Source of the DNA: Clostridiales bacterium
Lineage (GTDB): Bacteria > Bacillota > Clostridia > Oscillospirales > Acutalibacteraceae
Length of the DNA stretch: 64,000 bases
NCBI GenBank assembly: GCA_024684435.1
Contig: JAIKWV010000021.1
Coordinates: 1 to 64,000, forward strand
Direction: 5' to 3'
This document shows, in pieces, positions 1 through 9,584 of this stretch. Both the position numbers and the translations under genes were made by a program. A model generated the notes under the pieces. It worked only from the letters and a program-made list of their open reading frames with translations. It was not told the DNA's origin and did no database searches. The first letter of the stretch is position 1, and the number at the start of each line of letters is the position of its first letter.

Positions 1-168
1 TCCTATAAAAGGTGTAATGTTGTGCTCGTCGATAAAAGCAAAAATCTTGTCTATTGTTGCTTGAGTGGGATAGTTCGAGAAAAATCCTGTGAGATAACAT
101 CCGTTCGGTATTTCCTTTATCGGATCAAATCCGTTCAAATAATACTCTCCACCTAAAATTCCGGTATA
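1..168 (-). pseudogene. Partial unknown ORF running off the left edge
   Basis: The minus strand is open from a TGA at 169-171 to the window edge and reads like real protein (for example GGEYYLNGFDP and GCYLTGFFSNYPTQ). There is no start codon with a ribosome site, and the reading stops exactly where recombinase similarity begins on the other strand. It is therefore probably a gene whose 5' end was lost at a rearrangement junction near 150-170. I do not recognise the family. Whether the rest of the gene is intact cannot be seen. Confidence 0.35.
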
Positions 169-1088
169 TCATTGCCAAAGAACTGACCGCCGACGGCATC
201 CCCTCCCCGGCTGGCAAAATGGAGTGGCAGGATTCTACAATAAAAAGCATCCTGCAAAATGAAAAATACCGCGGTTCGGCGCTTCTTCAAAAGCACTTTA
301 CCACGGATTTCTTGACAAAGAAGCAAAAAGTCAACGAGGGCGAGGTTCCTCGGTACTACATCGAACACAGCCACGAAGCCATCATCGATCCCCTTGAATG
401 GGACGCGGTACAAGAAGAAATCAAACGCAGGAAGCTTATAGGAAACGCATACAGCGGAAAAAGCGTATTCAGCGCAAAGCTGGTCTGCGGCGATTGCGGA
501 AGCCGGTACGGTTCAAAGCTCTGGCATTCGACTGATAAATATAAGACAACTGTATGGCAATGCAACGATAAGTATAATAATCGTTGTAAATGTAAAACTC
601 CCACTCTGACGGAAAATGAAATAAGAGAAAGGTTCATAACCGTATTCAACTCCATTATTTCGTCAAAAGAGCCGTATTTGGAAGCCTGCGTTGCCGCAAA
701 AAACGCGCTCACTGATACGGCCGCCCTTGACGCCAAGCTGGATAATATACGGCAAGAAATGGAAATCGTCGCGGGAATAATAAGGAAATGTATCGAGGAA
801 AACTCATCCACAGCCCTTGATCAGGATGAGTACAATACTCGATATAACGGTTATGTTGGGCGATATGAAGCCGCCAAGAGACAATTTGACAGGCTTAGTA
901 ATGAGCGTCAAAACAAAATAGCCAAAGCAAAAGCTATCGACAGATTTATACACACCGTTAGGTCGCGGGACGGGTTGCTGAAAGAATTTGATCCGCACCT
1001 TTGGATCGCCACTGTCGAAGAAGTCACTGTGACACGCGATGGAAAAATGCTGTTTCGCTTCTTTGACGGGACGGAGGTTATGGAATAA
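162..1088 (+). pseudogene. 5'-truncated large serine recombinase (C-terminal part)
   Basis: Large serine recombinases move integrative elements by site-specific recombination. This fragment keeps the Recombinase domain (from RYIIAKELTADGIPSPAGK, then KSILQNEKYRG), a zinc ribbon (CGDCGSRYG about residue 105 of the open frame, then WQCNDKY and a further CKC), and a coiled-coil tail. The whole N-terminal resolvase domain with the catalytic serine is missing, as is any start codon with a ribosome site. The frame is open only from position 93, and similarity starts abruptly near 162. This is an inactive remnant, probably from excision or rearrangement of an integrated element. The family call is confident; the cause of truncation is inferred. 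Confidence 0.8.
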
Positions 1089-1092
1089 TTGC

Positions 1093-1135
1093 AAACCGGC
1101 AGGATTCGGAGCGTATCCGATTTCTTGCCGGGTTT
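1093..1135. terminator. Imperfect hairpin between convergent genes
   Basis: An outer stem AAACC-GGCA pairs with TGCC-GGTTT, with an inner TCGGA/TCCGA stem. It lies between the ends of the recombinase fragment and the minus-strand lipoprotein. Neither side has a clear T-run, so its role as a terminator is uncertain. Confidence 0.4.
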
Positions 1136-1159
1136 GACGTTTATATACGCTTTATCGAC

Positions 1160-2038
1160 TTAATAAGCGACTTTGTAATTGTTTTCTGTCACCAGGTTCA
1201 TTTTGGCGTGGAGGTTGCTCCAGGCGATTTTAACGTCTATGTCGAGGATGTCGGTATTGGCGAAGGTGATGTCCGTCACCCGCTGAGTCGCTTTGTCGAT
1301 GGTGCAGGTGATGCTGCCGTTTATGCCGTTTATTTTGACCTTTTCAAAGGTCACGGTGGGGATATTGATGTCCTCAAAGGTGGACGCCGCCACTGTATTG
1401 AACACGCCGGCGTAGCCCTGCCCCTTTTTCGGATTGGTTAAGGCGTCGTTTTTAAGAACGATTTTCACCGTATAAGTATCGCCGTTATCCGTACAGGTCG
1501 CGGACTTTACCATATCCGGCGTCATTTTGGAGGAATAATCCGTGCCGCCAACAGGAAAACCAAGTTTTAAATCATCCCTGCTCGTCCATACCTCCGGTTT
1601 ATCCGAGCCTTTGACAAACTGCTTGATTGCCGCCTGACCGAGCTTTTGTATGCCTGAGGGCAGTTCAAGGGTTTCCGTTGGGATATTCAAACGGCTGTAA
1701 GTTCGGGTGATCTGCTTTGCTTCGGGCTTGACCTTGTTCACCGCCGTGTTGTAAAGCGTGACGATCTCTTCAACGCTTGCCGGCGCGGACGCCGCCGTTG
1801 TTGTTTCGACAGCAACAGTGGTCTTCTCCGCAAGGGCTGTTGTGTCAGGCTCCGTGGGTTTATCCGGAGTTGTTTCTTTTTCTTTGATCACTGAAGTCGG
1901 TTCAGTTACGGTAACTTCTTCTGTGGGCTGTTCCGCAAGGGTAGTTTCCTGTACGTCCGGTTCAACGGGTTTGCCACAGGCGGTCAGAACTGTGAGCAAA
2001 ACAGCGATAATTGTAATAAAAGCTACAAATTTTTTCAT
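1160..2038 (-). CDS. Secreted lipoprotein of unknown function
   Basis: A 292-residue lipoprotein with a short basic N-terminus, a hydrophobic signal and a lipobox LTAC at residues 18-21, so it is probably anchored outside the membrane. A Thr/Glu/Pro-rich linker (about residues 25-85) precedes a beta-rich domain of unknown family. Two ATGs are possible, at 2047 and 2038. I prefer 2038 because the ribosome site AAAGGTGG lies 9 bases upstream of it but directly abuts 2047. That site overlaps the end of the rhamnosidase gene, so the two are translationally close and probably co-transcribed. It could bind substrate for the glycosidase operon, but it has no solute-binding-protein signature. Confidence 0.8.
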   Translation of the reverse strand: MKKFVAFITIIAVLLTVLTACGKPVEPDVQETTLAEQPTEEVTVTEPTSVIKEKETTPDKPTEPDTTALAEKTTVAVETTTAASAPASVEEIVTLYNTAVNKVKPEAKQITRTYSRLNIPTETLELPSGIQKLGQAAIKQFVKGSDKPEVWTSRDDLKLGFPVGGTDYSSKMTPDMVKSATCTDNGDTYTVKIVLKNDALTNPKKGQGYAGVFNTVAASTFEDINIPTVTFEKVKINGINGSITCTIDKATQRVTDITFANTDILDIDVKIAWSNLHAKMNLVTENNYKVAY

Positions 2039-2039
2039 T

Positions 2040-4586
2040 TTAATCATCCACCTTTTCAGTATTGATATAGTTATATTTACCCGCAGCGACGGTTTCCACC
2101 CTGCCGCCGATCATTACGGTTGCCGTGCAGTTTGAGGGGATCTCAACGGAATAACTCCAACCGTTATCCGTCTTTTTCCAGCCGCTTTTTACCGTGCCGT
2201 AAATGCTCTTGTATTCGGCTTTTGCGAAAGTGAAATGTCCGCCGGGTCTCGGAGCGATAACAAAGTGATTTTCGCCGTCCATCCGTATGCCGCACATCTC
2301 CTTGAACAGCCATTCCACAGCGGCGCCCTTGGAGTAATGGTTCAGGCTGCCGATGCCGCCGGAGGTGGAATTGGGTCCTTCCCATGCCTCCCAAATGGTA
2401 TTAGCTCCGTTTTTCGGCATGCTCAACCAGCCGGGGATCTCCTCGTTTTCCAGCAGACGGTAGGCGTATTCGATATCCATATCCGCCAGCACATAGAGAA
2501 TGAGCGGTGTGGAAAGGAACCCGGTGCCCAGCCTCCAGTTATAACTGTCCAGCGCCTTTAGCAAACGTTTCTTCGCGTAAGCGGTCTGCTTACCGTCCAG
2601 CAAATCCATATACAAGGGCCGTACCAGCTTCGCCTGACGGTCGGTATCAAGAGAAAACTTCTTTGTCCTCACCAGCTTTTGGTAACCTTTTCTCGCCTTG
2701 TCGGCATAAGCGGTATAGCGATTCGCGTCATCGGATTTTTTTAATATTTTCGCGATTTCAGCCATACACTCCAACATATAGACTATGTACGCCGTAGTTT
2801 CTTCTGGATGAGGTGAGATGAAATCGGAAACGGAAAAAGCCTTTACGTCAGCAGGCTCCGCCCATTCGCCGTAGGACTGCCCGTAGTTTGATATGGAGCC
2901 GGCGTATTTTATGCCTATGCCCGTTGGCACGGAGGTCATATACCACTTGCCGATGGTCTTTATTTTATACTCTGCAAAGCGCTTCATTCTGTCATAATAA
3001 TCCGAGAGCATTTTTTGATCGCCGTACTGTAAATACAATCGGTATGGGATAAAAATGCCAGCGTCAGACCATCCCGCGGAGCCGTCCATGGTGTTCATAT
3101 AGAAGTCGATACCCCCGGTGGGGACGATCTGCGTAAAACATCCGTTTTTGTGCTGCGCGTCGCAGATATCGTTCTCATATTTACGTGCAAAGGGCAGATA
3201 ATTGAACAGGTAGCTTGCGGTGTTCACAAAGATCTGTGCGTCCCCCAACCAGCCGTGCCGCTCCCTTGTGGGGCAATCCGTGGGCAGGTCGGCACTGTTG
3301 TCCTTCGTTGACCAGCGGGTGGCGTCAACAAATTTATTCAGCAGTTCGTTTGAGGACTCAAACTGACCCGTTTCCTCCATATTGGAATAAACGGCGATCG
3401 CCGTAAAATCCTCCGCGCTGATATCAACGTCCGTTTCAATATCGGCGTACTGGAAGCCAAAAATCGCGAACTTTGTTTTATATTGATTCACACCGTCCTT
3501 GCAGGTATATTCTATCTTCTGCAGGGGCGTTGTTTTCTTTTTATTGGAAAGCTGGATGTTTTTCTGGTACAACTCCCCGTCCTTCAGCAATTCTCCGAAA
3601 CGGAGCGTAAGCTTCTGTCCCGCTTTTGCGTTTACGTTAAATGAAACGTATCCGGCGATGTTCTGACCGAAATCAAGCAGTTTTTTGCCGCTTGGCGTTG
3701 TTGTCAGGCTGCCCTTAAAGGTCTCCTTTTCGGCGATTGGTACATTGTTGGACGCGGTGGGCGTAACGTCGTGGGTCGTTACCTTTGCCTGACTTTTATA
3801 AAATGGTATCTTTCTCGCGTCTAATATCTCGCCGTCCTTGTTGTCTGCAAAGCGTATTGCGCCGTCATCTGACCACTGCCAGGTCTCGTCGGTGACAATA
3901 CTCTCTTTTCTGCCGCTTGCGTAGGTGATATTCAACTGCGCAAGCAGTTTTGTTTCGGTGCCGTACTGGTTCCTGATGCCCCACGCGCCCACAGAACCCC
4001 GGTACCAACCGTCCGCCAATTCCGCCGTGATCGTATTTTTTTCACATATAAGTTCCGTAACATCATAGGTCTGGTACTGCACGCGCTTGCGGTAATCGGT
4101 CACTCCCGGAGCCAGGGGCATGGAAACGGGCTTGCCGTTGACCGTCATGCTGTAAAGACCGCAGGCGGTAACGTACAGCCGCGCGGAGCTGACCTTTTCG
4201 TCAATATAAAAATCCTTTTTGAAACAGTCCACCGGATAGCGAAGTTTTTTGTTGACCCTGTAATTGCCGGTTATCCATTTGCCCTGCCAATCACTTTTAT
4301 TCAGAAGACCCATTTCAAAAAACGCGGGTTCAGACCATTCCCCTTTCCTGCCGTTTTCGTCCCAAAGCCTGATTTTGAAGCTGACCCTCTCGCCGGAGAC
4401 AAGTTTAAGGGGATATTCGGCGCGCATACCGCCGTTTCCTACCCTGCCGCTGTCCCACTTTTCACTAATGATCTGATAGGCTGTCTGTCTGACTCCGCCC
4501 TCGCAGTTCCAGAAAATACGGGGCTTTTTTATGTCAATACCAAGGGGATCGCGCAGATATTCCGTTTTTATGTTATTCGCTTTCAT
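2040..4586 (-). CDS. Alpha-L-rhamnosidase, family GH78
   Basis: This enzyme hydrolyses terminal alpha-L-rhamnose from plant glycosides and rhamnogalacturonan. It has 848 residues, no signal peptide, and is therefore likely cytoplasmic. The N-terminal region carries the family opening (LRDPLGIDIKKPRIFW, about residues 11-26) and the beta-sandwich motif LAPGVTDYRKRVQYQTYDVT (about 157-176). The catalytic (alpha/alpha)6 region holds the signature DCPTRERHGWLGDAQ near residues 432-447, which contains conserved acidic residues of GH78. The start has a GGAGG site. It overlaps the end of the GH3 gene by 14 bp, indicating translational coupling. With the GH3 enzyme and the transporter, it points to uptake and intracellular breakdown of rhamnosylated glucosides. 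Confidence 0.93.
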   Translation of the reverse strand: MKANNIKTEYLRDPLGIDIKKPRIFWNCEGGVRQTAYQIISEKWDSGRVGNGGMRAEYPLKLVSGERVSFKIRLWDENGRKGEWSEPAFFEMGLLNKSDWQGKWITGNYRVNKKLRYPVDCFKKDFYIDEKVSSARLYVTACGLYSMTVNGKPVSMPLAPGVTDYRKRVQYQTYDVTELICEKNTITAELADGWYRGSVGAWGIRNQYGTETKLLAQLNITYASGRKESIVTDETWQWSDDGAIRFADNKDGEILDARKIPFYKSQAKVTTHDVTPTASNNVPIAEKETFKGSLTTTPSGKKLLDFGQNIAGYVSFNVNAKAGQKLTLRFGELLKDGELYQKNIQLSNKKKTTPLQKIEYTCKDGVNQYKTKFAIFGFQYADIETDVDISAEDFTAIAVYSNMEETGQFESSNELLNKFVDATRWSTKDNSADLPTDCPTRERHGWLGDAQIFVNTASYLFNYLPFARKYENDICDAQHKNGCFTQIVPTGGIDFYMNTMDGSAGWSDAGIFIPYRLYLQYGDQKMLSDYYDRMKRFAEYKIKTIGKWYMTSVPTGIGIKYAGSISNYGQSYGEWAEPADVKAFSVSDFISPHPEETTAYIVYMLECMAEIAKILKKSDDANRYTAYADKARKGYQKLVRTKKFSLDTDRQAKLVRPLYMDLLDGKQTAYAKKRLLKALDSYNWRLGTGFLSTPLILYVLADMDIEYAYRLLENEEIPGWLSMPKNGANTIWEAWEGPNSTSGGIGSLNHYSKGAAVEWLFKEMCGIRMDGENHFVIAPRPGGHFTFAKAEYKSIYGTVKSGWKKTDNGWSYSVEIPSNCTATVMIGGRVETVAAGKYNYINTEKVDD

Positions 4587-7008
4587 ATTGCCCTCCGTTC
4601 CCCTTAAGTCTCTTTGCCATATGTAATACTCTCGTAGCGTTTATCATAAGCTGTCGGCGCGTCACAATACCTTTTTCCAGACCTTTGAGCATAGCCTTCA
4701 AGTCGCCTTTACCGCCGGGCATGAACAGATCGCCTCCGGCAGCCGCGGTCCTCGGGGCGTTCGGCGCGGGATACTTTTTTGGGCCCATATACATGGCGCC
4801 GATGATCCAATCGGTCATTACAATTCCTTTGAAACCGAACTCGGCGCGCAGCACGTCCTCTGTAAGATCCCGCCGTTCGGAGGTGTGTACGCCGTTGAGC
4901 AGGTTATATGACGTCATCAGCGCGTGGGGTTGGCTCTCCTTTACGGCGATTTCAAAACCGCGCAAATATATCTCCCTCAACGCCCGCTCACTGACAACAC
5001 TGTTGCTGCCGTAGCGGTTTGTCTCCTGATTGTTGGCGGCAAAGTGCTTGAGTGTAGTTCCGCATCTGGGATGCTTTTGAACGCCACGAGTAACAGCCGC
5101 CGCGAACAGGCCGGAAATCAGCGGGTCCTCGGAATAGTATTCAAAATTTCTGCCGCAGCGGATATCACGATGTATATTAAGCGCCGGGGCCAGCCAGAGA
5201 TGTACGCCGAAGTGCTCCATTTCATCGCCCACAATATCGCCGCACAGCTTGGCAAAATCAAGGTTCCAGCTCTGCGCCAGCGCGGTGCCGATGGGTATTG
5301 CGCTGCAGTTCTGTTCAAGGATATCGCCCTTGACCTTTTTTTCACCGGCAAAGAGCTTCATGCCGAAAGCCGCGGGAGCGGGCATAAGCTCCATAACGCT
5401 CTCCGGCATACTTTTGCCCAATGAATGCACGCCTTTTTCGTCTTGTATGTATTGGCGGCTCAGGCGCAGTCCGGCAGGTCCGTCCGCCATAACCATGGCG
5501 GGAACACCTTTTTCTCTGAGACAGCAAACAGTCTCTCCCGCAGCGCCTGCCACGGATTGCCCCGCCTCCCCTATCACGCTCATTGAGCCTTTGCGTTTGA
5601 ACGCGCCGATGTTCATCAGGCACAGTTCTTCATCGCTGAAATTTTCCACCAGAGGATCAATATCGTAGGAAAGATTATAGTCCACGATCTCTGTCTTAAA
5701 CGCCCCTGCGTCAATTTCAATCACGGGAACATCGTCCGGTATTTCTCCCTGTCGCCTGTCCGGTTTCCATTCGCTGATCTCCGGCTTACCGAAACAGTTT
5801 TTACACTGCTTTATCAGCGCTTCGCCGTTCAATCGTATAACGGCTGCTGGTTTTGTATCACGGCTTGAAGTACCCTGCCTCAACACATAATCACCGGGTT
5901 CCAAAATCCATACCGCGCGTTTTGTGTCATAAGAGGCAAGATCCCGCAAGTCAAAAGTCAAGCTGATGCGCTGCTCTTCTCCCGGCTTCAGCTCCTCCGT
6001 TTTTTCAAAGGCAACCAACGCCTGATAAGGCTTACCCAGCCTGCCCTGAGGCTGAGAAACGTAAAGCTGCGCGACTTCTTTTCCGTTGCGGTCTCCGATA
6101 TTTTTCACAGAGACGTTGACGCTGACTTTACTGTCTTTTTCAGAGACTTCGTCTGCGTTTACGGAAAATTCCGTATAACCGAGTCCGTAGCCAAAGGGAA
6201 ACAAGGGCTTTTTATATGCGCTGTCAAAATAGCGGTAGCCGACATAGATACCTTCGTTATAATATGTGTCATGTTTATCGCCAAAGCCGCCGATATCCGG
6301 ATGATCTTTCCACTCGCTCCAGGTTGCGGTCAGCTTCCCCGAAGGCGCGCTTTTACCCAAAATCAGATCCGCAAGAATGTTTCCGGTCTCCGCTCCCAAC
6401 TGGCTGAGCAGCAGAATGTTCCCGACCTCCATCACAGGGGAAATATCCACCACGCCGCCCACATTCAGCACAAGCAGGAATTTTTTATACTTTTGATTGA
6501 GCGCAAGGATATCACGCTTTTCCGTTTCTGTCAGCAATATATCTCCGGGAATCGGTCGACGGTCCGAGCCTTCGCCTGAAATCCGGGACAGAACATATAC
6601 GGCAACATCGCCCTCAGCATCCGTCGGAAGCTCATATTCAGGCTCAGGCATAACCGCGCCCATATCCGACAAGATCGCAAGCGTCCCGCGTTTCAGCGCC
6701 GAACGCTTCAAATTGCTAATAAAGCGTTTTTTCGCCTCTTTATATATGTCGTCATAACGGTCGATCCAGTCTTTGCTCGTAACGGTAAACCCGGCATTTT
6801 TAAGTCCGTCTTCCGTGGTGGCAAAATAACGGGAATTGACCTCTCCCGAACCTGTTCCGCCCTTTATTGTCCGTCGCGCGCCGCTGCCGTAAAGCGCCAG
6901 CTCACAGGGAGCTTTCAGAGGAAACGTGCCGTCGGACTTCAGCAGAACGGTACATTCCGCGCCGAAGCGCCGCAAAATTTCACTATGCTTCCTTTCATAA
7001 TCATTCAT
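4573..7008 (-). CDS. GH3 beta-glucosidase with swapped domain order
   Basis: An 811-residue glycoside hydrolase family 3 enzyme, probably cytoplasmic because no signal peptide is visible. The usual order is reversed. The alpha/beta C-type domain comes first (GAETGNILADLILGKSAPSG and FPFGYGLGYTEF before residue 290), then a fibronectin-III-like domain (about 300-370), then the TIM barrel. The barrel contains KHFAANNQE, SYNLLNGVHTS and the nucleophile aspartate in GIVMTDWI near residue 730. Such reversal is known for ruminal Ruminococcus and Butyrivibrio beta-glucosidases. The start has a GGAGC site 6 bases upstream. It sits 26 bp after the transporter gene and overlaps the GH78 gene, so the set is one operon. 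The sugar specificity (glucoside or xyloside) cannot be told from sequence. Confidence 0.93.
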   Translation of the reverse strand: MNDYERKHSEILRRFGAECTVLLKSDGTFPLKAPCELALYGSGARRTIKGGTGSGEVNSRYFATTEDGLKNAGFTVTSKDWIDRYDDIYKEAKKRFISNLKRSALKRGTLAILSDMGAVMPEPEYELPTDAEGDVAVYVLSRISGEGSDRRPIPGDILLTETEKRDILALNQKYKKFLLVLNVGGVVDISPVMEVGNILLLSQLGAETGNILADLILGKSAPSGKLTATWSEWKDHPDIGGFGDKHDTYYNEGIYVGYRYFDSAYKKPLFPFGYGLGYTEFSVNADEVSEKDSKVSVNVSVKNIGDRNGKEVAQLYVSQPQGRLGKPYQALVAFEKTEELKPGEEQRISLTFDLRDLASYDTKRAVWILEPGDYVLRQGTSSRDTKPAAVIRLNGEALIKQCKNCFGKPEISEWKPDRRQGEIPDDVPVIEIDAGAFKTEIVDYNLSYDIDPLVENFSDEELCLMNIGAFKRKGSMSVIGEAGQSVAGAAGETVCCLREKGVPAMVMADGPAGLRLSRQYIQDEKGVHSLGKSMPESVMELMPAPAAFGMKLFAGEKKVKGDILEQNCSAIPIGTALAQSWNLDFAKLCGDIVGDEMEHFGVHLWLAPALNIHRDIRCGRNFEYYSEDPLISGLFAAAVTRGVQKHPRCGTTLKHFAANNQETNRYGSNSVVSERALREIYLRGFEIAVKESQPHALMTSYNLLNGVHTSERRDLTEDVLRAEFGFKGIVMTDWIIGAMYMGPKKYPAPNAPRTAAAGGDLFMPGGKGDLKAMLKGLEKGIVTRRQLMINATRVLHMAKRLKGNGGQYESE

Positions 7009-7034
7009 TTCAGTCGCTCCTTTGGCTTAATGGT

Positions 7035-8573
7035 TTATTCTTCGGACTTTTTATGGCGCGCCTTGATCTCCGCCTGTTCCTCCGGCAGCTTCTTTTCAAC
7101 GTTAAGGAAGAACAGTATAACAACCAGAGCTATGCCGGTAAACACCTCAAGCCCCACGAAGGCGAAGGATATGACCCAGGAAACCTTTGACGGCTGCTGC
7201 ATGGCTACGGTGAGGACTCCGTCCGCGGCACCTTTCAGGTTTTCCAGCGGAACCTGAGCCGTCCAGCCGTTTGCCGCCAGCTTGCCCGCGGCGTCCGCCA
7301 CGCTTTCGGCTGTGATCGGGGCTATGTAGCCCGCCTTTGCCAGCATCCAGTTGAAAACCCCGGTCATGATACCAACCATAGCCACGGCGATTATGTTATA
7401 TATCGACATTGCCGCGCCATCCATGCGCAGATCCTTTTTCCACTCCAGATGATCAAGGCAATCCGCGAACAACGCCATAAATACGTAAGCGCAGGGCAAA
7501 CCGCCTATGTTCTTGATAAACTGCCCCACAAGCACAATAACAAGCTGATTTGGGAATAACCAGCAGATCAGCGAACCGACAGAGTACAGGATAAAGCCCA
7601 CCATGGTCACGTTGCGTTTGCCGAATTTCTTTGCCAGGGGCCACACGGCAAAAATACCGATACCCATGGGGATACCGCCAATGACGGACACAAGCATCTG
7701 AGTGATACCGTCGTTGTATGTACCAAGCACATAATTGCAGTAATATACAAGTCCGAGATTTTTAAGCGTCATGCCGATCGTATACACAAGAAAATACACA
7801 TACATAAGCACCATGTACTTATCGGTAAACAGGATCTTCATCTGTTTGCCGAAGGGGATTTTCGTCTCTTCCCCGGCGGCGGTGGCTTCTTCGGTAACGC
7901 GTTCTTTGGTGAAGTAATATTCAAGCAGCGTCAGCGGCAGAGCAAGAATAGAAAGGATTGACATGAGAGTTATCCATTTGCTCTTATCCACACCGATCAT
8001 GGGCATAATTACCATTGGAAACACCAGCGCCACTAAAATACCGCTCATCATGATGGTTGTGATCTGGTTGAAAACGGAAAGGCCGCCGCGAGCCGTGCTG
8101 TCACGGGTGGAAAGAGGAGTCATAAGGCCGTGGCTCATGTTGAATATAGTGTATGCGAGAGAATAGAACAGATTATATGATATCATTACCCACAAAGCCT
8201 TGACTGTGTCCGAGGACTCCGGCACCGTGAACAGCAAAACGCCGGTGACAGGCACCAGAAACGCGGAAAGGAACAGCCACGGACGGGCTTTGCCCTCGCT
8301 TGTTTTTGTGCGGTCAATCACCTGACCCATAATAATGTTTGTAACGGCGTCAATGATTTTTGAAACTATGGGGAAGGCGGTCAGGAACATACCGCCCCAC
8401 ATGGGCGTCAGATTCAGCACGTCTGTGTAGTAAACATTAAGATAAGTCGCCAGTACGGCGTTGAGCAGCAGCGCGCCGGCGGGACCTATAAGATAGCCCA
8501 GCCACTTTTCGCTCTTCGTCACCGTTTCGCTCTGGATACGGCTCTTCAAAAGCGGACTGTCAAACATTTTCAT
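7035..8573 (-). CDS. GPH-family sugar:cation symporter
   Basis: A 512-residue membrane protein with about twelve hydrophobic segments, of the glycoside-pentoside-hexuronide symporter branch of the major facilitator fold. The opening [21 protein letters not shown] and the loop [17 protein letters not shown] (about residues 82-98) are characteristic of the family. It probably imports an oligosaccharide or glycoside with Na+ or H+. It is the first gene of the operon that continues into GH3 and GH78, which suggests the cargo is a rhamnose- or glucose-containing glycoside. A GGGAGA site precedes the start. Its promoter faces the TetR gene and overlaps a palindrome, so it is probably repressed by that regulator. 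Confidence 0.9.
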   Translation of the reverse strand: MKMFDSPLLKSRIQSETVTKSEKWLGYLIGPAGALLLNAVLATYLNVYYTDVLNLTPMWGGMFLTAFPIVSKIIDAVTNIIMGQVIDRTKTSEGKARPWLFLSAFLVPVTGVLLFTVPESSDTVKALWVMISYNLFYSLAYTIFNMSHGLMTPLSTRDSTARGGLSVFNQITTIMMSGILVALVFPMVIMPMIGVDKSKWITLMSILSILALPLTLLEYYFTKERVTEEATAAGEETKIPFGKQMKILFTDKYMVLMYVYFLVYTIGMTLKNLGLVYYCNYVLGTYNDGITQMLVSVIGGIPMGIGIFAVWPLAKKFGKRNVTMVGFILYSVGSLICWLFPNQLVIVLVGQFIKNIGGLPCAYVFMALFADCLDHLEWKKDLRMDGAAMSIYNIIAVAMVGIMTGVFNWMLAKAGYIAPITAESVADAAGKLAANGWTAQVPLENLKGAADGVLTVAMQQPSKVSWVISFAFVGLEVFTGIALVVILFFLNVEKKLPEEQAEIKARHKKSEE

Positions 8574-8591
8574 ACGATCTTTCTCTCCCTG

Positions 8592-8652
8592 TTGACAAAT
8601 TTGTACTTTTGAGGTACAGTTATATTATACAGACAAAGTGTCGGTTATACAA
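8592..8652. promoter_or_regulatory. Divergent promoters with TetR-type operator
   Basis: For the minus-strand transporter operon, -35 TTGTAT (8647-8652) and -10 TATAAT (8624-8629) are 17 bp apart. For the regulator, -35 TTGACA (8592-8597) and -10 TACAGT (8615-8620) are also 17 bp apart. Between the plus-strand boxes, and just downstream of the minus -10, lies an inverted repeat of TGTAC (8602-8606) and GTACA (8614-8618). This placement would let one bound dimer block both genes. Operator use is inferred. Confidence 0.6.
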
Positions 8653-8717
8653 TCATCAGTTTAGATAAATTTGGTGATAAAACCAACACAATTACACGAA
8701 AGTGACGGGATAATAAA

Positions 8718-9284
8718 ATGAACGTTAAAGATAATCAGCGCACAAGGTTGAGCAAAAAGATGTTTCACAACGCCCTGCTGGAGCTTATGGAAGAAAAAGG
8801 CGGAATAGAAAAGATCTCGGTACGGGAGCTTTGCGCAAGGGCGGAGCTGAATCGCTCCACGTTTTACGCCCACTATACCGAACCGAGAGAGGTATTGCTG
8901 GAGGCGGAGGAAGAGATATTATCCGAAACGTCGGAGCACATCCGCAAGATCGGCGCCGAACAGACAGGCGGAGGCAGAGATTATCTGGCGTCATTTTTTC
9001 GCTATATACGTGAAAACGGCAAAACCTTTCGAGTGCTGCTGGTCACCACGGCTGATCCGGATTTCAAGAGCCGGTTTATGCAGATATCCCTCCTGCAACT
9101 GTTCAAGCATCTTCAATTAGATATGGACCCGGACAAACAGCAATTTATCTACTCATATCTTCTCAACGGCAGCTTCGGCGTCATCACCCAATGGATCCGC
9201 TCCGATTACGCGACACCCGTTTCCGAGATAGTAGACCTCCTGCTGACCCTCAACAGCTCCGCCATCAATAAGCTTGCGCTATAA
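8718..9284 (+). CDS. TetR/AcrR-family transcriptional regulator
   Basis: A 188-residue DNA-binding protein. The N-terminal helix-turn-helix reads ISVRELCARAELNRSTFYAHY (about residues 34-54), which is typical of TetR regulators. The C-terminal part (about 75-188) is a helical ligand and dimer domain like those of DhaS-type members. It is divergent from the GPH transporter/GH3/GH78 operon, with a palindrome in the shared promoter region. The simplest reading is a local repressor relieved by a sugar or glycoside. The ribosome site is weak (GGGA about 8 bases upstream). The fold is confident; the ligand is unknown. Confidence 0.88.
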   Translation: MNVKDNQRTRLSKKMFHNALLELMEEKGGIEKISVRELCARAELNRSTFYAHYTEPREVLLEAEEEILSETSEHIRKIGAEQTGGGRDYLASFFRYIRENGKTFRVLLVTTADPDFKSRFMQISLLQLFKHLQLDMDPDKQQFIYSYLLNGSFGVITQWIRSDYATPVSEIVDLLLTLNSSAINKLAL

Positions 9285-9393
9285 AGTCAACAGACATCTG
9301 ATTTTGAACATAGTTTGTCTATAATCAAATGCCTGTTTTTATTGACATATATAGCTTTTTCCGAACCCCATCGTGTGTAATGAACCCCACTGC

Positions 9394-9430
9394 CAAAATG
9401 CACCCCACCCTGTCCCCGGGGTGCATTTTG
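9394..9430. terminator. Perfect 13-bp hairpin, A- and T-flanked
   Basis: The arms CAAAATGCACCCC (9394-9406) and GGGGTGCATTTTG (9418-9430) are exact complements around an 11-base loop. With A-rich 5' and T-rich 3' arms it can act as a terminator in either direction, and it probably ends the TetR transcript. Confidence 0.6.
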
Positions 9431-9457
9431 TATCAATGCAAGAGTGACTTGCCATAT

Positions 9458-9498
9458 AAGAACGCTGATTTTGATACAATCGGCGTTCTTATTTTTTG
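9458..9498 (+). terminator. Second hairpin with T-run
   Basis: AAGAACGC-GATT (9458-9470) pairs with AATC-GCGTTCTT (9478-9490), followed by ATTTTTTG. This is a good intrinsic terminator form. No gene ends immediately upstream apart from the TetR gene 170 bp away, so it may belong to a lost gene. Confidence 0.55.
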
Positions 9499-9584
9499 CA
9501 CCCCGCGTCGTCGCTGACTTTGTATCGTTCGCGACGATTTTTCTTCTGAAAATCATCTCTCACTCACGCCGTAGCTCCTCCTTT

